NCBI RefSeq assembly: GCF_016127915.1
Contig: NZ_CP066059.1
Location: forward strand, 1,198,001-1,262,000
Source of the DNA: Streptococcus oralis
GTDB lineage: Bacteria; Bacillota; Bacilli; Lactobacillales; Streptococcaceae
Reading direction: 5' to 3'
Length of the DNA stretch: 64,000 nt
This document shows, one piece after another, positions 28,255 to 36,383 of the stretch. The stretch's first letter is position 1. Each line of letters begins with the position of its first letter. The notes under the pieces were generated by a model, which saw only the letters and a program-made list of their open reading frames with translations, searched no databases and was not told where the DNA came from. Position numbers and translations under genes: made by a program.

Positions 28255-28393
28255 GTCAAACACTGGGGGCGAATTGTTCAATCGCAATTTCAGTTCTTTA
28301 GAAACCAAAGTTTCAGGGATAGCACTGCAACCCGAAGAGTCAACGACTCAACCTGATTTTCCTACCAGTGTTCAATTACATTTTAACATTGAT
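28247..28393 (+). repeat. 147-bp coding repeat, copy 2
   Basis: This is the ungapped counterpart of 27822-27968. Translation gives SNTGGELFNRNFSSLE... then PDFPTSVQLHFNIDRP. After it the frame diverges to STVYIKIAIPKGG and runs into the small membrane protein downstream. Confidence 0.75.
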
Positions 28394-28450
28394 AGACCAA
28401 CATTGTCAACAGTTTATATAAAAATAGCAATACCAAAAGGAGGATTAAGA

Positions 28451-28666
28451 ATGTTTAGTTTGTTTGAATTTGCAGTAGGGGTTCGCCTCTTGATGTTTAT
28501 AGTCTTTGTAGCTTGTGTCTATGGGGGGAATGCCCTGTTTGTGCATCTGGAACACCGCAAAACAAAATTCCTTTGGAAGCTTGCTTTTGTGACGCTCTAT
28601 TCAATTTTTCTCCTCCTTGTAACCTATGTTGTCTGGCTTGTTTTCTACTTTGGTTTAAACGCTTAA
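28451..28666 (+). CDS. Small two-helix membrane protein
   Basis: This 71-residue protein starts MFSLFEFAVGVRLLMFIVF and has two or three hydrophobic segments with a basic loop (LEHRKTKFLWK). AAGGAGG lies 7 bases before the ATG at 28451, so this start is preferred over the longer open frame, which includes the duplicated gene fragment. Function unknown. It marks the right edge of the accessory region. Confidence 0.6.
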   Translation: MFSLFEFAVGVRLLMFIVFVACVYGGNALFVHLEHRKTKFLWKLAFVTLYSIFLLLVTYVVWLVFYFGLNA

Positions 28667-29000
28667 AGTCAATTATTCCTCTAGATATACAGAAAATCCA
28701 CCTCGTCTTGATAGATGGGATGGACTTTTTTAATTTTTAGGTGCTATCTTTATTGTTATGACGATGTTCTCTCGTATCGAAAATCGAGTTAAAGCATATA
28801 TGAATTATCTAAACTTCCTATGAAGAACCTTTCAATTTTCTTGTTCACTTTTCTATTCAAAAAAGCTACAACTTTTTTGAATTCTTTGTGTAGAATTGCT
28901 TGTCTAAGTGGCAGGTCTCTTTTGTTTCAAAACAAAGAAAATTCCCATGCGCTGGCTTTTGTAGTATAATAGTAAGCAGACAAAAAGATAGGAATGTGTT
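28667..29000. other. Intergenic region before tsaB
   Basis: This 334-bp gap has an imperfect hairpin with a T tail at about 28692-28740, likely the terminator of the small membrane protein. A TATAAT at 28965-28970 with TTCCCA 17 bases before it is the probable tsaB promoter. Nothing else is recognised. Confidence 0.5.
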
Positions 29001-29684
29001 ATGAAAGTATTAACTTTTGATACGTCTAGCAAGGCTCTTTCTCTAGCCATTTTAGAGGACAAGCAGGTTCTTGCCGAGACGACGATTAATATTAAGAAAA
29101 ATCACAGTATTACCCTTATGCCTGCCATCGATTTTTTGATGGCAAGTTTGGATTGGACTCCAACGGATTTGGATCGTATCGTAGTTGCTCAGGGGCCAGG
29201 TAGCTACACAGGCTTACGAATTGCGGTAGCAACTGCTAAGACCTTGGCTCACACTCTGAACATCGAGTTGGTTGGTATGTCAAGTCTCTTGGCTCTGGTG
29301 CCACGCCAACAAGAAGGCTTGGCGGTTCCTATCATGGATGCACGTCGTAACAATGTCTATGCAGGATTTTATGAAAATGCCAAGCCTGTCATGTCAGAAG
29401 CACACCTGTCCTTTGCGGAAGTGCTAGAGCAGGTCAAGGATGCTGAACAGGTAACCTTTGTCGGAGAAGTTGGAGCCTTTGTGGAACAAATCCAAGAACA
29501 ACTACCACAAGCCAGCTACCAAGAAACCTTGCCAAATGCAGCTAATCTAGCTCTTTGGGCCTGGGATAAGGAAGCAGACTCCTTGCACGACTTTGTGCCA
29601 AATTACCTCAAACGAGTTGAGGCTGAGGAAAACTGGCTCAAGAATCACACCGAGTCGGGCGAGTCTTACATTAAACGCCTATGA
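29001..29684 (+). CDS. tsaB: tRNA t6A synthesis protein TsaB
   Basis: This 227-residue ASKHA-fold protein is a partner of TsaD in making threonylcarbamoyladenosine at tRNA position 37. It shows VLTFDTSSKALSLAILED at the start and the signature GPGSYTGLRIAVATAK near residue 70. It lacks the metal-binding residues of TsaD, as expected. It overlaps rimI by 4 bases. Confidence 0.94.
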   Translation: MKVLTFDTSSKALSLAILEDKQVLAETTINIKKNHSITLMPAIDFLMASLDWTPTDLDRIVVAQGPGSYTGLRIAVATAKTLAHTLNIELVGMSSLLALVPRQQEGLAVPIMDARRNNVYAGFYENAKPVMSEAHLSFAEVLEQVKDAEQVTFVGEVGAFVEQIQEQLPQASYQETLPNAANLALWAWDKEADSLHDFVPNYLKRVEAEENWLKNHTESGESYIKRL

Positions 29685-30118
29685 TAGAGATTAAACGAAT
29701 TCAACAGCAGCCTGATGTGGCACAAGCTATCTACGAAGTGATGACGGATGTTTATCCCGTCAGTCCTTGGACGTTGGAACAAATCCAAGCAGACCTGTCT
29801 CAAGACCAGACTTGGTATGCTCTAGCTTATGATGGGGAAGAAGTGATAGGTTTTCTAGCAATTCAGGAGAATAACTTTGAAGCAGAAGTCTTGCAGATTG
29901 CTGTACTGCCTAGCTATCAGGGGCAGAAAATCGCGTCAGTCTTGTTTGACTTTTTGCCTGCCGACAAAGAAATTTTCCTCGAAGTTAGAAAGTCAAATCA
30001 CCGAGCGCAAGCATTTTACAAGAAAGAAAAGATGGCGGTCATCGCTGAGAGAAAGGCCTACTACCATGACCCAGTCGAGGACGCCATTATCATGAAGAGA
30101 GAAATAGATGAAGGATAG
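29681..30118 (+). CDS. rimI: Ribosomal protein alanine acetyltransferase (GNAT family)
   Basis: This 145-residue GNAT acetyltransferase has the acetyl-CoA loop in [20 protein letters not shown] (about residues 68-87) and a C-terminal [18 protein letters not shown] segment typical of RimI, which acetylates the N-terminus of ribosomal protein S18. It overlaps tsaB by 4 bases and tsaD by 11, a common three-gene arrangement in Firmicutes. Confidence 0.9.
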   Translation: MIEIKRIQQQPDVAQAIYEVMTDVYPVSPWTLEQIQADLSQDQTWYALAYDGEEVIGFLAIQENNFEAEVLQIAVLPSYQGQKIASVLFDFLPADKEIFLEVRKSNHRAQAFYKKEKMAVIAERKAYYHDPVEDAIIMKREIDEG

Positions 30119-31118
30119 ATATATTTTAGCATTTGAAACATCCTGTGATGAGACCAGTGTCGCTGTCTTAAAAAACGACGACCAGCTCTTGTCCAATGTC
30201 ATTGCGAGTCAAATTGAGAGTCACAAACGTTTTGGGGGTGTAGTGCCAGAAGTGGCCAGTCGTCACCATGTCGAGGTCATTACAGCCTGTATTGAGGAGG
30301 CGCTAGCAGAAGCAGGGATTACCGAAGAGGACATAACAGCTGTTGCGGTTACCTATGGACCTGGATTGGTTGGAGCTCTACTAGTTGGCTTGGCAGCTGC
30401 CAAGGCCTTTGCTTGGGCGCATGGTCTGCCACTTATCCCCGTCAACCACATGGCTGGGCATCTCATGGCAGCTCAGAGTGTGGAGCCTTTGGAGTTTCCT
30501 TTGTTGGCACTCTTGGTCAGCGGAGGACACACCGAGTTGGTCTATGTGTCAGAGGCTGGCGATTACAAGATTGTTGGGGAGACACGAGACGATGCAGTTG
30601 GGGAGGCTTATGACAAGGTCGGTCGTGTCATGGGCTTGACTTATCCAGCCGGTCGTGAGATTGACGAGTTGGCCCATCAAGGTCAGGATGTTTATGACTT
30701 CCCTCGTGCCATGATCAAGGAAGACAATCTGGAATTTTCATTTTCAGGTTTGAAATCTGCCTTTATCAATCTTCACCACAATGCCGAGCAAAAGGGAGAA
30801 AGCTTGTCTACAGAGGATTTGTGTGCTTCCTTCCAAGCAGCTGTCATGGATATTCTCATGGTAAAAACCAAGAAAGCTTTAGATAAATACCCTGTTAAAA
30901 CCCTAGTCGTAGCAGGCGGTGTAGCCGCTAATAAAGGTCTTAGAGAACGCTTGGCAGTCGAAATCACTGATGTCAAGGTCATCATTCCTCCTCTTCGACT
31001 TTGCGGAGACAATGCAGGAATGATTGCTTATGCCAGCGTCAGCGAGTGGAACAAAGAAAACTTTGCAGGCTTGGATCTCAATGCCAAACCAAGTCTCGCC
31101 TTTGATACTATAGAATAA
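30108..31118 (+). CDS. tsaD: tRNA N6-adenosine threonylcarbamoyltransferase TsaD (Gcp)
   Basis: This 336-residue catalytic subunit of t6A synthesis has [14 protein letters not shown] at the start, the metal-binding HMAGH near residue 109, [11 protein letters not shown], and the conserved [12 protein letters not shown] and [11 protein letters not shown] near the end. It is complete. It is translationally coupled with rimI. Confidence 0.96.
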   Translation: MKDRYILAFETSCDETSVAVLKNDDQLLSNVIASQIESHKRFGGVVPEVASRHHVEVITACIEEALAEAGITEEDITAVAVTYGPGLVGALLVGLAAAKAFAWAHGLPLIPVNHMAGHLMAAQSVEPLEFPLLALLVSGGHTELVYVSEAGDYKIVGETRDDAVGEAYDKVGRVMGLTYPAGREIDELAHQGQDVYDFPRAMIKEDNLEFSFSGLKSAFINLHHNAEQKGESLSTEDLCASFQAAVMDILMVKTKKALDKYPVKTLVVAGGVAANKGLRERLAVEITDVKVIIPPLRLCGDNAGMIAYASVSEWNKENFAGLDLNAKPSLAFDTIE

Positions 31119-31119
31119 A

Positions 31120-31147
31120 GAGTCAGCTTGAGGCTGGCTTTTTTTGC
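31120..31147 (+). terminator. Terminator of the tsaB-rimI-tsaD operon
   Basis: AGTCAGC and GCTGGCT pair around TTGAG (one G-U) with a run of seven T after, directly past the tsaD stop. Confidence 0.85.
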
Positions 31148-31168
31148 GCTCTTAAATGTCAGAATATT

Positions 31169-31208
31169 TTGACAAAACTGTAAAAATGATGATATAATAT
31201 GATATAAT
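31169..31208 (+). promoter_or_regulatory. Promoter of the rgg gene with duplicated -10 box
   Basis: TTGACA at 31169-31174 is followed after 18 bases by TATAAT (31193-31198). The 10-mer GATATAATAT is repeated in tandem (31191-31210), giving a second TATAAT at 31203-31208. Confidence 0.7.
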
Positions 31209-31232
31209 ATGTAAAAATTAGGAGGTGGTCAG

Positions 31233-32096
31233 ATGATTGAGAGAATGGAATTGGGAGAATTTTACAAGGAATTGCGCTTGGCGAGAAAACTCAAGCAGTC
31301 AGATGTGGCTTGTGCTGGACTGACAGCATCCCAGCTATCCAAGTTTGAACTAGGGCAGTCCATGCTGTCTGCGGATAAGTTGATCCTAGCTATCCAAGGG
31401 ATAAATATGACCTTCGATGAGTTTGGGCACAAGCTCAACAACTATCAAGAATCCCCACACATGCGAATCGGTCGAAAAGTTGTGGATCGCTTTGCTCATC
31501 AAGATATAGCAGGTTTAGAGCAACTATTAGAGACGGTCGAGCAGGAACAGGTGGCACAGACTTATCGTCGTTTGAATGCTATTGTGATTAAAAACGCTAT
31601 CCATTCTCTGGATAAAAGCTATCTACTTGAAGAGGAGGATCGTGAGTTTTTGACCACCTACCTCTATGCTATCGAGTCTTGGACCTGGTTTGAACTCTAT
31701 CTTTTTTGCAATACCATGCCCTTCTTGAGCAACCAAGACCTGATTTTTTTATCAACCTCTTTACTTGAAAAATCCAAGGAATTTAAAGAATTGGCACACA
31801 ATAGGCTGTATATGAAAAGTGGCTTTCTGAATATCATATCAGAGCTCATGGAGCGCAAACTTTTTTCTTATATCCCAATCTTTGAAGCCGAGTTGGAGAG
31901 TATGCTCCGTCCATACGATGTTTTTGAGAAACTATTGTGGCAGTTTTTAAAGAAGATGAGCATTTTCCTTCAAACTAAGGGAAGCAATCAAAAAGAGATT
32001 GAAAACTTTATCCAATCTCTGAAAGTATTAGAAAATCCACAATTAACAGCCCTTTTTGAATTGCGTTTTCGGCAATATAAAGCACTTATCGATTAG
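31233..32096 (+). CDS. Rgg/MutR-family quorum-sensing regulator (Rgg144-like)
   Basis: This 287-residue regulator has an N-terminal helix-turn-helix (residues 8-65; LKQSDVACAGLTASQLSKFE, then the FELGQSMLSADKL turn typical of Rgg) and a C-terminal TPR-like peptide-binding domain (70-287). AGGAGG lies 7 bases before the ATG at 31233. A 21-residue SHP gene lies convergently, its stop adjoining the rgg stop, and a VP1-like peptide gene lies beyond it. This is the layout of Rgg144-SHP144-VP1 in pneumococcus, where imported SHP activates the vp1 operon; the functional assignment is by homology. Confidence 0.85.
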   Translation: MIERMELGEFYKELRLARKLKQSDVACAGLTASQLSKFELGQSMLSADKLILAIQGINMTFDEFGHKLNNYQESPHMRIGRKVVDRFAHQDIAGLEQLLETVEQEQVAQTYRRLNAIVIKNAIHSLDKSYLLEEEDREFLTTYLYAIESWTWFELYLFCNTMPFLSNQDLIFLSTSLLEKSKEFKELAHNRLYMKSGFLNIISELMERKLFSYIPIFEAELESMLRPYDVFEKLLWQFLKKMSIFLQTKGSNQKEIENFIQSLKVLENPQLTALFELRFRQYKALID

Positions 32097-32162
32097 TTAA
32101 AGATGGGAAATGATAATAATATCAGCAACGATTGTCAATAATGTTATGATTTGTTTCTTCAT
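32097..32162 (-). CDS. Short hydrophobic peptide pheromone precursor (SHP)
   Basis: This 21-residue gene reads MKKQIITLLTIVADIIIISH, plus a final L. A perfect AGGAGG lies 9 bases before the ATG at 32162, with a TATAAT box at 32197-32192. It has the SHP hallmarks: two N-terminal lysines, a hydrophobic core, and an Asp followed by a run of Ile (mature peptide perhaps from ADIIII). The stop codon is immediately next to the rgg stop on the other strand. SHPs are exported, processed, re-imported by the oligopeptide permease, and bound by Rgg. Confidence 0.85.
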   Translation of the reverse strand: MKKQIITLLTIVADIIIISHL

Positions 32163-32191
32163 TTCATGTCCTCCTACATAATGGTAACTAT

Positions 32192-32229
32192 ATTATATCA
32201 GTGAAATAATCAAATCAATCAAAATCGCA
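32192..32229 (-). promoter_or_regulatory. shp promoter with putative Rgg operator
   Basis: Read leftward: TGCGATTTT (32229-32221), 23 bases, then TATAAT (32197-32192). No good -35 is present, as expected for an activator-dependent promoter. The same word at the same distance occurs at the divergent vp1 promoter. Confidence 0.7.
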
Positions 32230-32263
32230 AATGTGAAATTTCCATAAGAAAAAATATCAAATA

Positions 32264-32301
32264 TGCGATTTTTTAAAATAAGCCAATTTTCGTGTTATAC
32301 T
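32264..32301 (+). promoter_or_regulatory. vp1 promoter with putative Rgg operator
   Basis: TGCGATTTT (32264-32272), 23 bases, then TATACT (32296-32301). It mirrors the shp promoter exactly. The two operator words form an inverted repeat 34 bases apart. Confidence 0.7.
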
Positions 32302-32376
32302 GTCCTTGTAAGACATTTGAAGCAAATCCTAGGTCGCAGAAGTGGTTTACAAATAGAAATAATTGAAGGAGTGTAA

Positions 32377-32592
32377 ATGATGTTGAATTTACAATTTGCA
32401 GAAACAATGGAACTAACAGAAGTGGAGCTAGAGGCAGTTTACGGAGGAGATCTTGTGAATGTTGCGAATATCCCAGGTGGTGGAAATTGGGGAGGCTGGG
32501 GAGGCCTAGGGACACCTTGGTCAATCACTAATTTCTGGCAGAAATATTTTAACGATAAACCTGACTCTGATTATGACCGCCGACGTTATTAA
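32377..32592 (+). CDS. Double-glycine secreted peptide (VP1-like)
   Basis: This 71-residue precursor has leader MELTEVELEAVYGG (GG at residues 23-24), matching the LSxxELxxIxGG leader cut by peptidase-containing ABC exporters. The mature part of about 47 residues is Gly/Trp-rich (GGGNWGGWGGLG) with a charged end, DSDYDRRRY. AAGGAG precedes two adjacent ATG codons (32377 and 32380); either could be used. It lies downstream of a putative Rgg-controlled promoter. In pneumococcus the VP1 peptide promotes biofilm and virulence; the role here is inferred. Confidence 0.85.
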   Translation: MMLNLQFAETMELTEVELEAVYGGDLVNVANIPGGGNWGGWGGLGTPWSITNFWQKYFNDKPDSDYDRRRY

Positions 32593-32596
32593 TATC

Positions 32597-32632
32597 CAAA
32601 GCCCTTGCCTTTTCTTGGGTAGGGGCTGTCTT
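32597..32632 (+). terminator. Weak hairpin between vp1 and the CPBP gene
   Basis: AGCCC...GGGGCT can form an imperfect stem, followed by a few T. It may reduce read-through from vp1 rather than stop it fully. Confidence 0.4.
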
Positions 32633-32658
32633 TATTTCATAGTATAGGAGAAAATAGA

Positions 32659-33327
32659 ATGAAAAAGATAATCTCACGTCACTACTTTATTATGGCTTTT
32701 CTACTAGTTATTGCTGACCAGAAGTTCAGTGGTCTAGTTTTACGCAGCAACCTTGTTACTGGTCTATCTGACTTTACCTATTATCTGTCGGATATGATGT
32801 TGAATTTTCTTGTGGTTTTATTTGCTCTTATTGCCATGATTTGGTCGGGAAAATGGCAACAAATCAACAGTAGAAAGTTTAAAGGATCCTATCTTGTCTA
32901 TTCATTTTTAGCTCTGCTTGCTTTTGTTATTTGGAATTTCGTTACCTTTTTTCTTTTCCCACCTACTCGAAATGAAATTTCTTATCAACATGCTGCTCCT
33001 ACTTTTACAGGAGCTACGGCATTTTTAATGTATTTTTTCTATCCTGTAATTGCAGGTCCCATTTTTGAAGAGATGATTTATCGTGGGTTGGTGATGACCG
33101 CTCTGGAAAAAGGAAAGAAATGGGGACTGGATGTGCTCGGTTCGGCTGCTTTGTTTGGAATCTTGCACATTAGTAACCACGGTTGGGTTTTGACAGACTT
33201 TTTCTCATATATGGGTGGCGGTCTCATATTTGCAGTCTTATTTAGAGTGACAAAGTCCATTTATTGGCCTATTGGGCTGCACATAGTCTACAATGGCATT
33301 GGTCAGATTTTGCCGTTGTTGTTTTAG
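32659..33327 (+). CDS. CPBP-family intramembrane glutamic endopeptidase
   Basis: This 222-residue protein has about six membrane helices and the Abi/CPBP motifs: FEEMIYRG (EExxR, about residue 138) and LFGILHISNH (catalytic-site His). These are Rce1-type proteases. In streptococci such genes often accompany double-glycine peptides and may give self-immunity or process the peptide. It lies 66 bases after vp1 and is probably the second gene of that operon. GGAG precedes the ATG. Confidence 0.87.
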   Translation: MKKIISRHYFIMAFLLVIADQKFSGLVLRSNLVTGLSDFTYYLSDMMLNFLVVLFALIAMIWSGKWQQINSRKFKGSYLVYSFLALLAFVIWNFVTFFLFPPTRNEISYQHAAPTFTGATAFLMYFFYPVIAGPIFEEMIYRGLVMTALEKGKKWGLDVLGSAALFGILHISNHGWVLTDFFSYMGGGLIFAVLFRVTKSIYWPIGLHIVYNGIGQILPLLF

Positions 33328-33378
33328 AGTTTCTGCCAATCATAAAAACAAAGGAACTGACTAGCTAAGTATTATAAA

Positions 33379-33407
33379 TAAGACTGTTTTTTCAGTCTTT
33401 TTTATTT
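33379..33407 (+). terminator. Terminator of the vp1-CPBP operon
   Basis: AAGACTG and CAGTCTT pair around a T6 loop and are followed by TTTTTATTTT. Confidence 0.85.
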
Positions 33408-33495
33408 TGACTGTCTGTTACTAGTTTTTGATCAATTCTTTGTTTCCTCATAATTCAGAGAACAAATCTCAAAATGTAATCAGAAAATTCAAAGT

Positions 33496-33530
33496 TTGTC
33501 AATCCTAACCTTTTTTGTATAGTAGAAATA
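33496..33530 (+). promoter_or_regulatory. Promoter placing the start of transcription at the ATG
   Basis: TTGTCA (33496-33501), 16 bases, TATAGT (33518-33523). The A of the ATG is 7 bases beyond the -10, where transcription usually begins, so the mRNA would have no leader. Confidence 0.65.
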
Positions 33531-34138
33531 TGAAATTTACAAAAATAATCAGTAGTCTGCTTGCTCTTGGAGCTTTACTCATGCTTTTGTCAGCTTGCCA
33601 GAATATCAAAAAGACGCAACTAGTCTTGTTTGAATCCCTTTCTTTCGGTATGCCTGTTAAATCTTTTGAAGAAGTATTGGGAGAGGCTAGCGAGGTGGAG
33701 GAAGAAGAGGAAATGGCCTATCGCGATACTTGGCGTGCAGAAGACCCTTATTTCTATAAAACAGGCCGCCTTTTCTATGATTACGAAAATATTTCTTTGA
33801 AGGGCCATACAGGTCGAGTAAGATTCACATTTTCAAAGTCGCATCACTTGGAAACAGTAGCGGCTTATTTTCCCGTTACCTCAAAAGCTGAGCAGCAAGC
33901 ATTGCTCAATAACTTATCCCAGACTGTAAAAAAAGAACTGGAGGCACTCCCAGATTACCAGTCCTTGACAACTGAGACAGTAGGCCTCTATGATGACGGT
34001 TATCGCTATAAGGTCAAGTTGAAGGGACAACAGTGGGAACTCTGGGTCGATGTCTATCCGACAGAAAATAAATATGCTACAGACACAGAAACCGATAAGT
34101 ATACTATCCGAGTGGATCAATTTCTTATGTATCCATGA
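33530..34138 (+). CDS. Streptococcal lipoprotein of unknown function
   Basis: This is a 202-residue protein. Residues 1-23 form a lipoprotein signal (FTKIISSLLALGALLMLLSAC, lipobox LSAC). The mature part contains an acidic patch (EVEEEEEMAYRD) and no known domain. There is no ribosome-binding site; the promoter -10 box ends 6 bases before the ATG, so it may be translated from a leaderless mRNA. It is monocistronic. Confidence 0.75.
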   Translation: MKFTKIISSLLALGALLMLLSACQNIKKTQLVLFESLSFGMPVKSFEEVLGEASEVEEEEEMAYRDTWRAEDPYFYKTGRLFYDYENISLKGHTGRVRFTFSKSHHLETVAAYFPVTSKAEQQALLNNLSQTVKKELEALPDYQSLTTETVGLYDDGYRYKVKLKGQQWELWVDVYPTENKYATDTETDKYTIRVDQFLMYP

Positions 34139-34263
34139 TACTCCCTCTTCAGCACTTTTTGCTGGCAATAGGTTTCGAATCCGAAACTTTTTTCTCTTCT
34201 TTGAATATGTTATAATAGTCCGTGCTGTGGCTGTGATGATGAACAGCCTCAATTGGAGAAAAT

Positions 34264-34971
34264 ATGAGGAGAAGGATGAAAGAAAAAGGATTTTGGGAAG
34301 GTGTACAGGCAGCCATGCCGACTGCCCTTGGCTATGTCAGCATTGGCCTGGCTTGTGGGATTATTGGCGCGCCCTATGTGACACCTGTTGAGATGGGCTT
34401 GATGAGCCTCTTTGTTTATGCTGGGAGCGCCCAGTTTGCCATGTTGGCACTGATTGCGGTACAAGCGCCTGTGGCAGCTATTGCTATGACGGTCTTTTTG
34501 ATCAACTTGCGACTCTTTTTGCTGAGCTTGCATGCATCAACTTATTTCCGTCATACTAGTCTCTGGCAAAATATCGGCATGTCTAGTCTCCTGACAGATG
34601 AGACCTACGGGGTTTTGATGGGCGAATTAGCCCATACAGACAAGGTCCATCCTATGTGGATGCATGGGAACAATCTCAATAGTTATATGGCCTGGTTTAT
34701 TGGGACAGTTGCGGGGACAGCTTTAGGAGGGCTTCTTCCAAATCCTGAGGTCTTTGGACTAGACTTTGCCCTTGTTGGGATGTTTATCGGGATTTTTACC
34801 TCGCAATTTCAGATTATGCAAAGACGGGTTCCTGTACGGAATCTACTGCGGATCCTAGCCGTGGTTGCGGTGTCCTTCTTTTTGCTCTTGACAGTGGTGC
34901 CTCAGTCGCTAGCTGTTTTGTTTGCGACCTTGCTAGGTTGTACCATGGGGGTGGTCTTAGATGGTCAGTAA
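34264..34971 (+). CDS. azlC: AzlC-family branched-chain amino acid exporter subunit
   Basis: This 235-residue membrane protein has six or seven helices and opens FWEGVQAAMPTALGYVSIGLACG, the standard start of AzlC. It works with the small AzlD protein to export branched-chain amino acids or analogues. It overlaps azlD by 11 bases. GGAG lies before the ATG at 34264; a second ATG at 34276 is possible. Confidence 0.9.
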   Translation: MRRRMKEKGFWEGVQAAMPTALGYVSIGLACGIIGAPYVTPVEMGLMSLFVYAGSAQFAMLALIAVQAPVAAIAMTVFLINLRLFLLSLHASTYFRHTSLWQNIGMSSLLTDETYGVLMGELAHTDKVHPMWMHGNNLNSYMAWFIGTVAGTALGGLLPNPEVFGLDFALVGMFIGIFTSQFQIMQRRVPVRNLLRILAVVAVSFFLLLTVVPQSLAVLFATLLGCTMGVVLDGQ

Positions 34972-35284
34972 ATATCTTTTGTTAGCCGTTATCTTTTCAG
35001 GCCTAGTGACTTGGATTCCCCGTATGATTCCTTTCATCTTGGTCAAGTACAAGGGGTTGCCAGCTATCGTTGAGCGTTTTTTGAAGTTCTTGCCTGTTTC
35101 CATTATCTTTGCCTTGATCCTCTCAAGCGTAGTGACCGGAAAGGTTGGGAGCCTTCCTCAGATCAAATGGCTGGACTTTTCAGCAGTCTTTCCAACGGCT
35201 TGGGTAGCCTTTCGCTACCGCAATCTAGTGGGTACGGTTCTTTTTGGAGTAGTCTTGATTGCAGTCTTGCGTCTGGTCTTTTAG
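34961..35284 (+). CDS. azlD: AzlD-family transporter partner
   Basis: This 107-residue membrane protein with about four helices begins VSKYLLLAVIFSGLVTWIPRM, typical of AzlD. It is translationally coupled to azlC (11-base overlap). Together they form the exporter. Confidence 0.88.
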   Translation: MVSKYLLLAVIFSGLVTWIPRMIPFILVKYKGLPAIVERFLKFLPVSIIFALILSSVVTGKVGSLPQIKWLDFSAVFPTAWVAFRYRNLVGTVLFGVVLIAVLRLVF

Positions 35285-35353
35285 TCAGCCATAAAAAAAA
35301 CCTATCACCGAGATAGATATCATATAATGGCGAAAAAAAATATTTTCTGTTAA

Positions 35354-36229
<876 letters not shown>

Positions 36230-36234
36230 TCGTA

Positions 36235-36272
36235 TGAAATCATCCAGTCTGAGAAAGGCGGATGATTTCTCA
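36235..36272 (+). terminator. Probable terminator after the binding-protein gene
   Basis: GAAATCATCC and GGATGATTTC form a perfect 10-bp stem with a 14-base loop. The T tract is weak. Confidence 0.55.
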
Positions 36273-36283
36273 ATGTTTGGGTA

Positions 36284-36300
36284 TATAGTTTCAAACTATA
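36284..36300. promoter_or_regulatory. Met-box (MetR/MtaR-type operator) upstream of the methionine operon
   Basis: TATAGTTTCAAACTATA is a perfect 17-bp palindrome. It matches the published Met-box consensus of streptococcal LysR-type methionine regulators as I recall it. It lies 84 bases before the metQ start. Confidence 0.8.
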
Positions 36301-36383
36301 TGTCTGCCTATCTAATAACAATTTGCTAAATCAAATAAAGTATGAGATACTGTTACGGTATTATTTTTAAAGGAGAAAGAATC

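Noticed and set aside
28274-28666. 130-residue frame as one protein
   Set aside because: Its first 59 residues are the duplicated gene fragment; a strong ribosome-binding site before 28451 marks the real start of the membrane protein.
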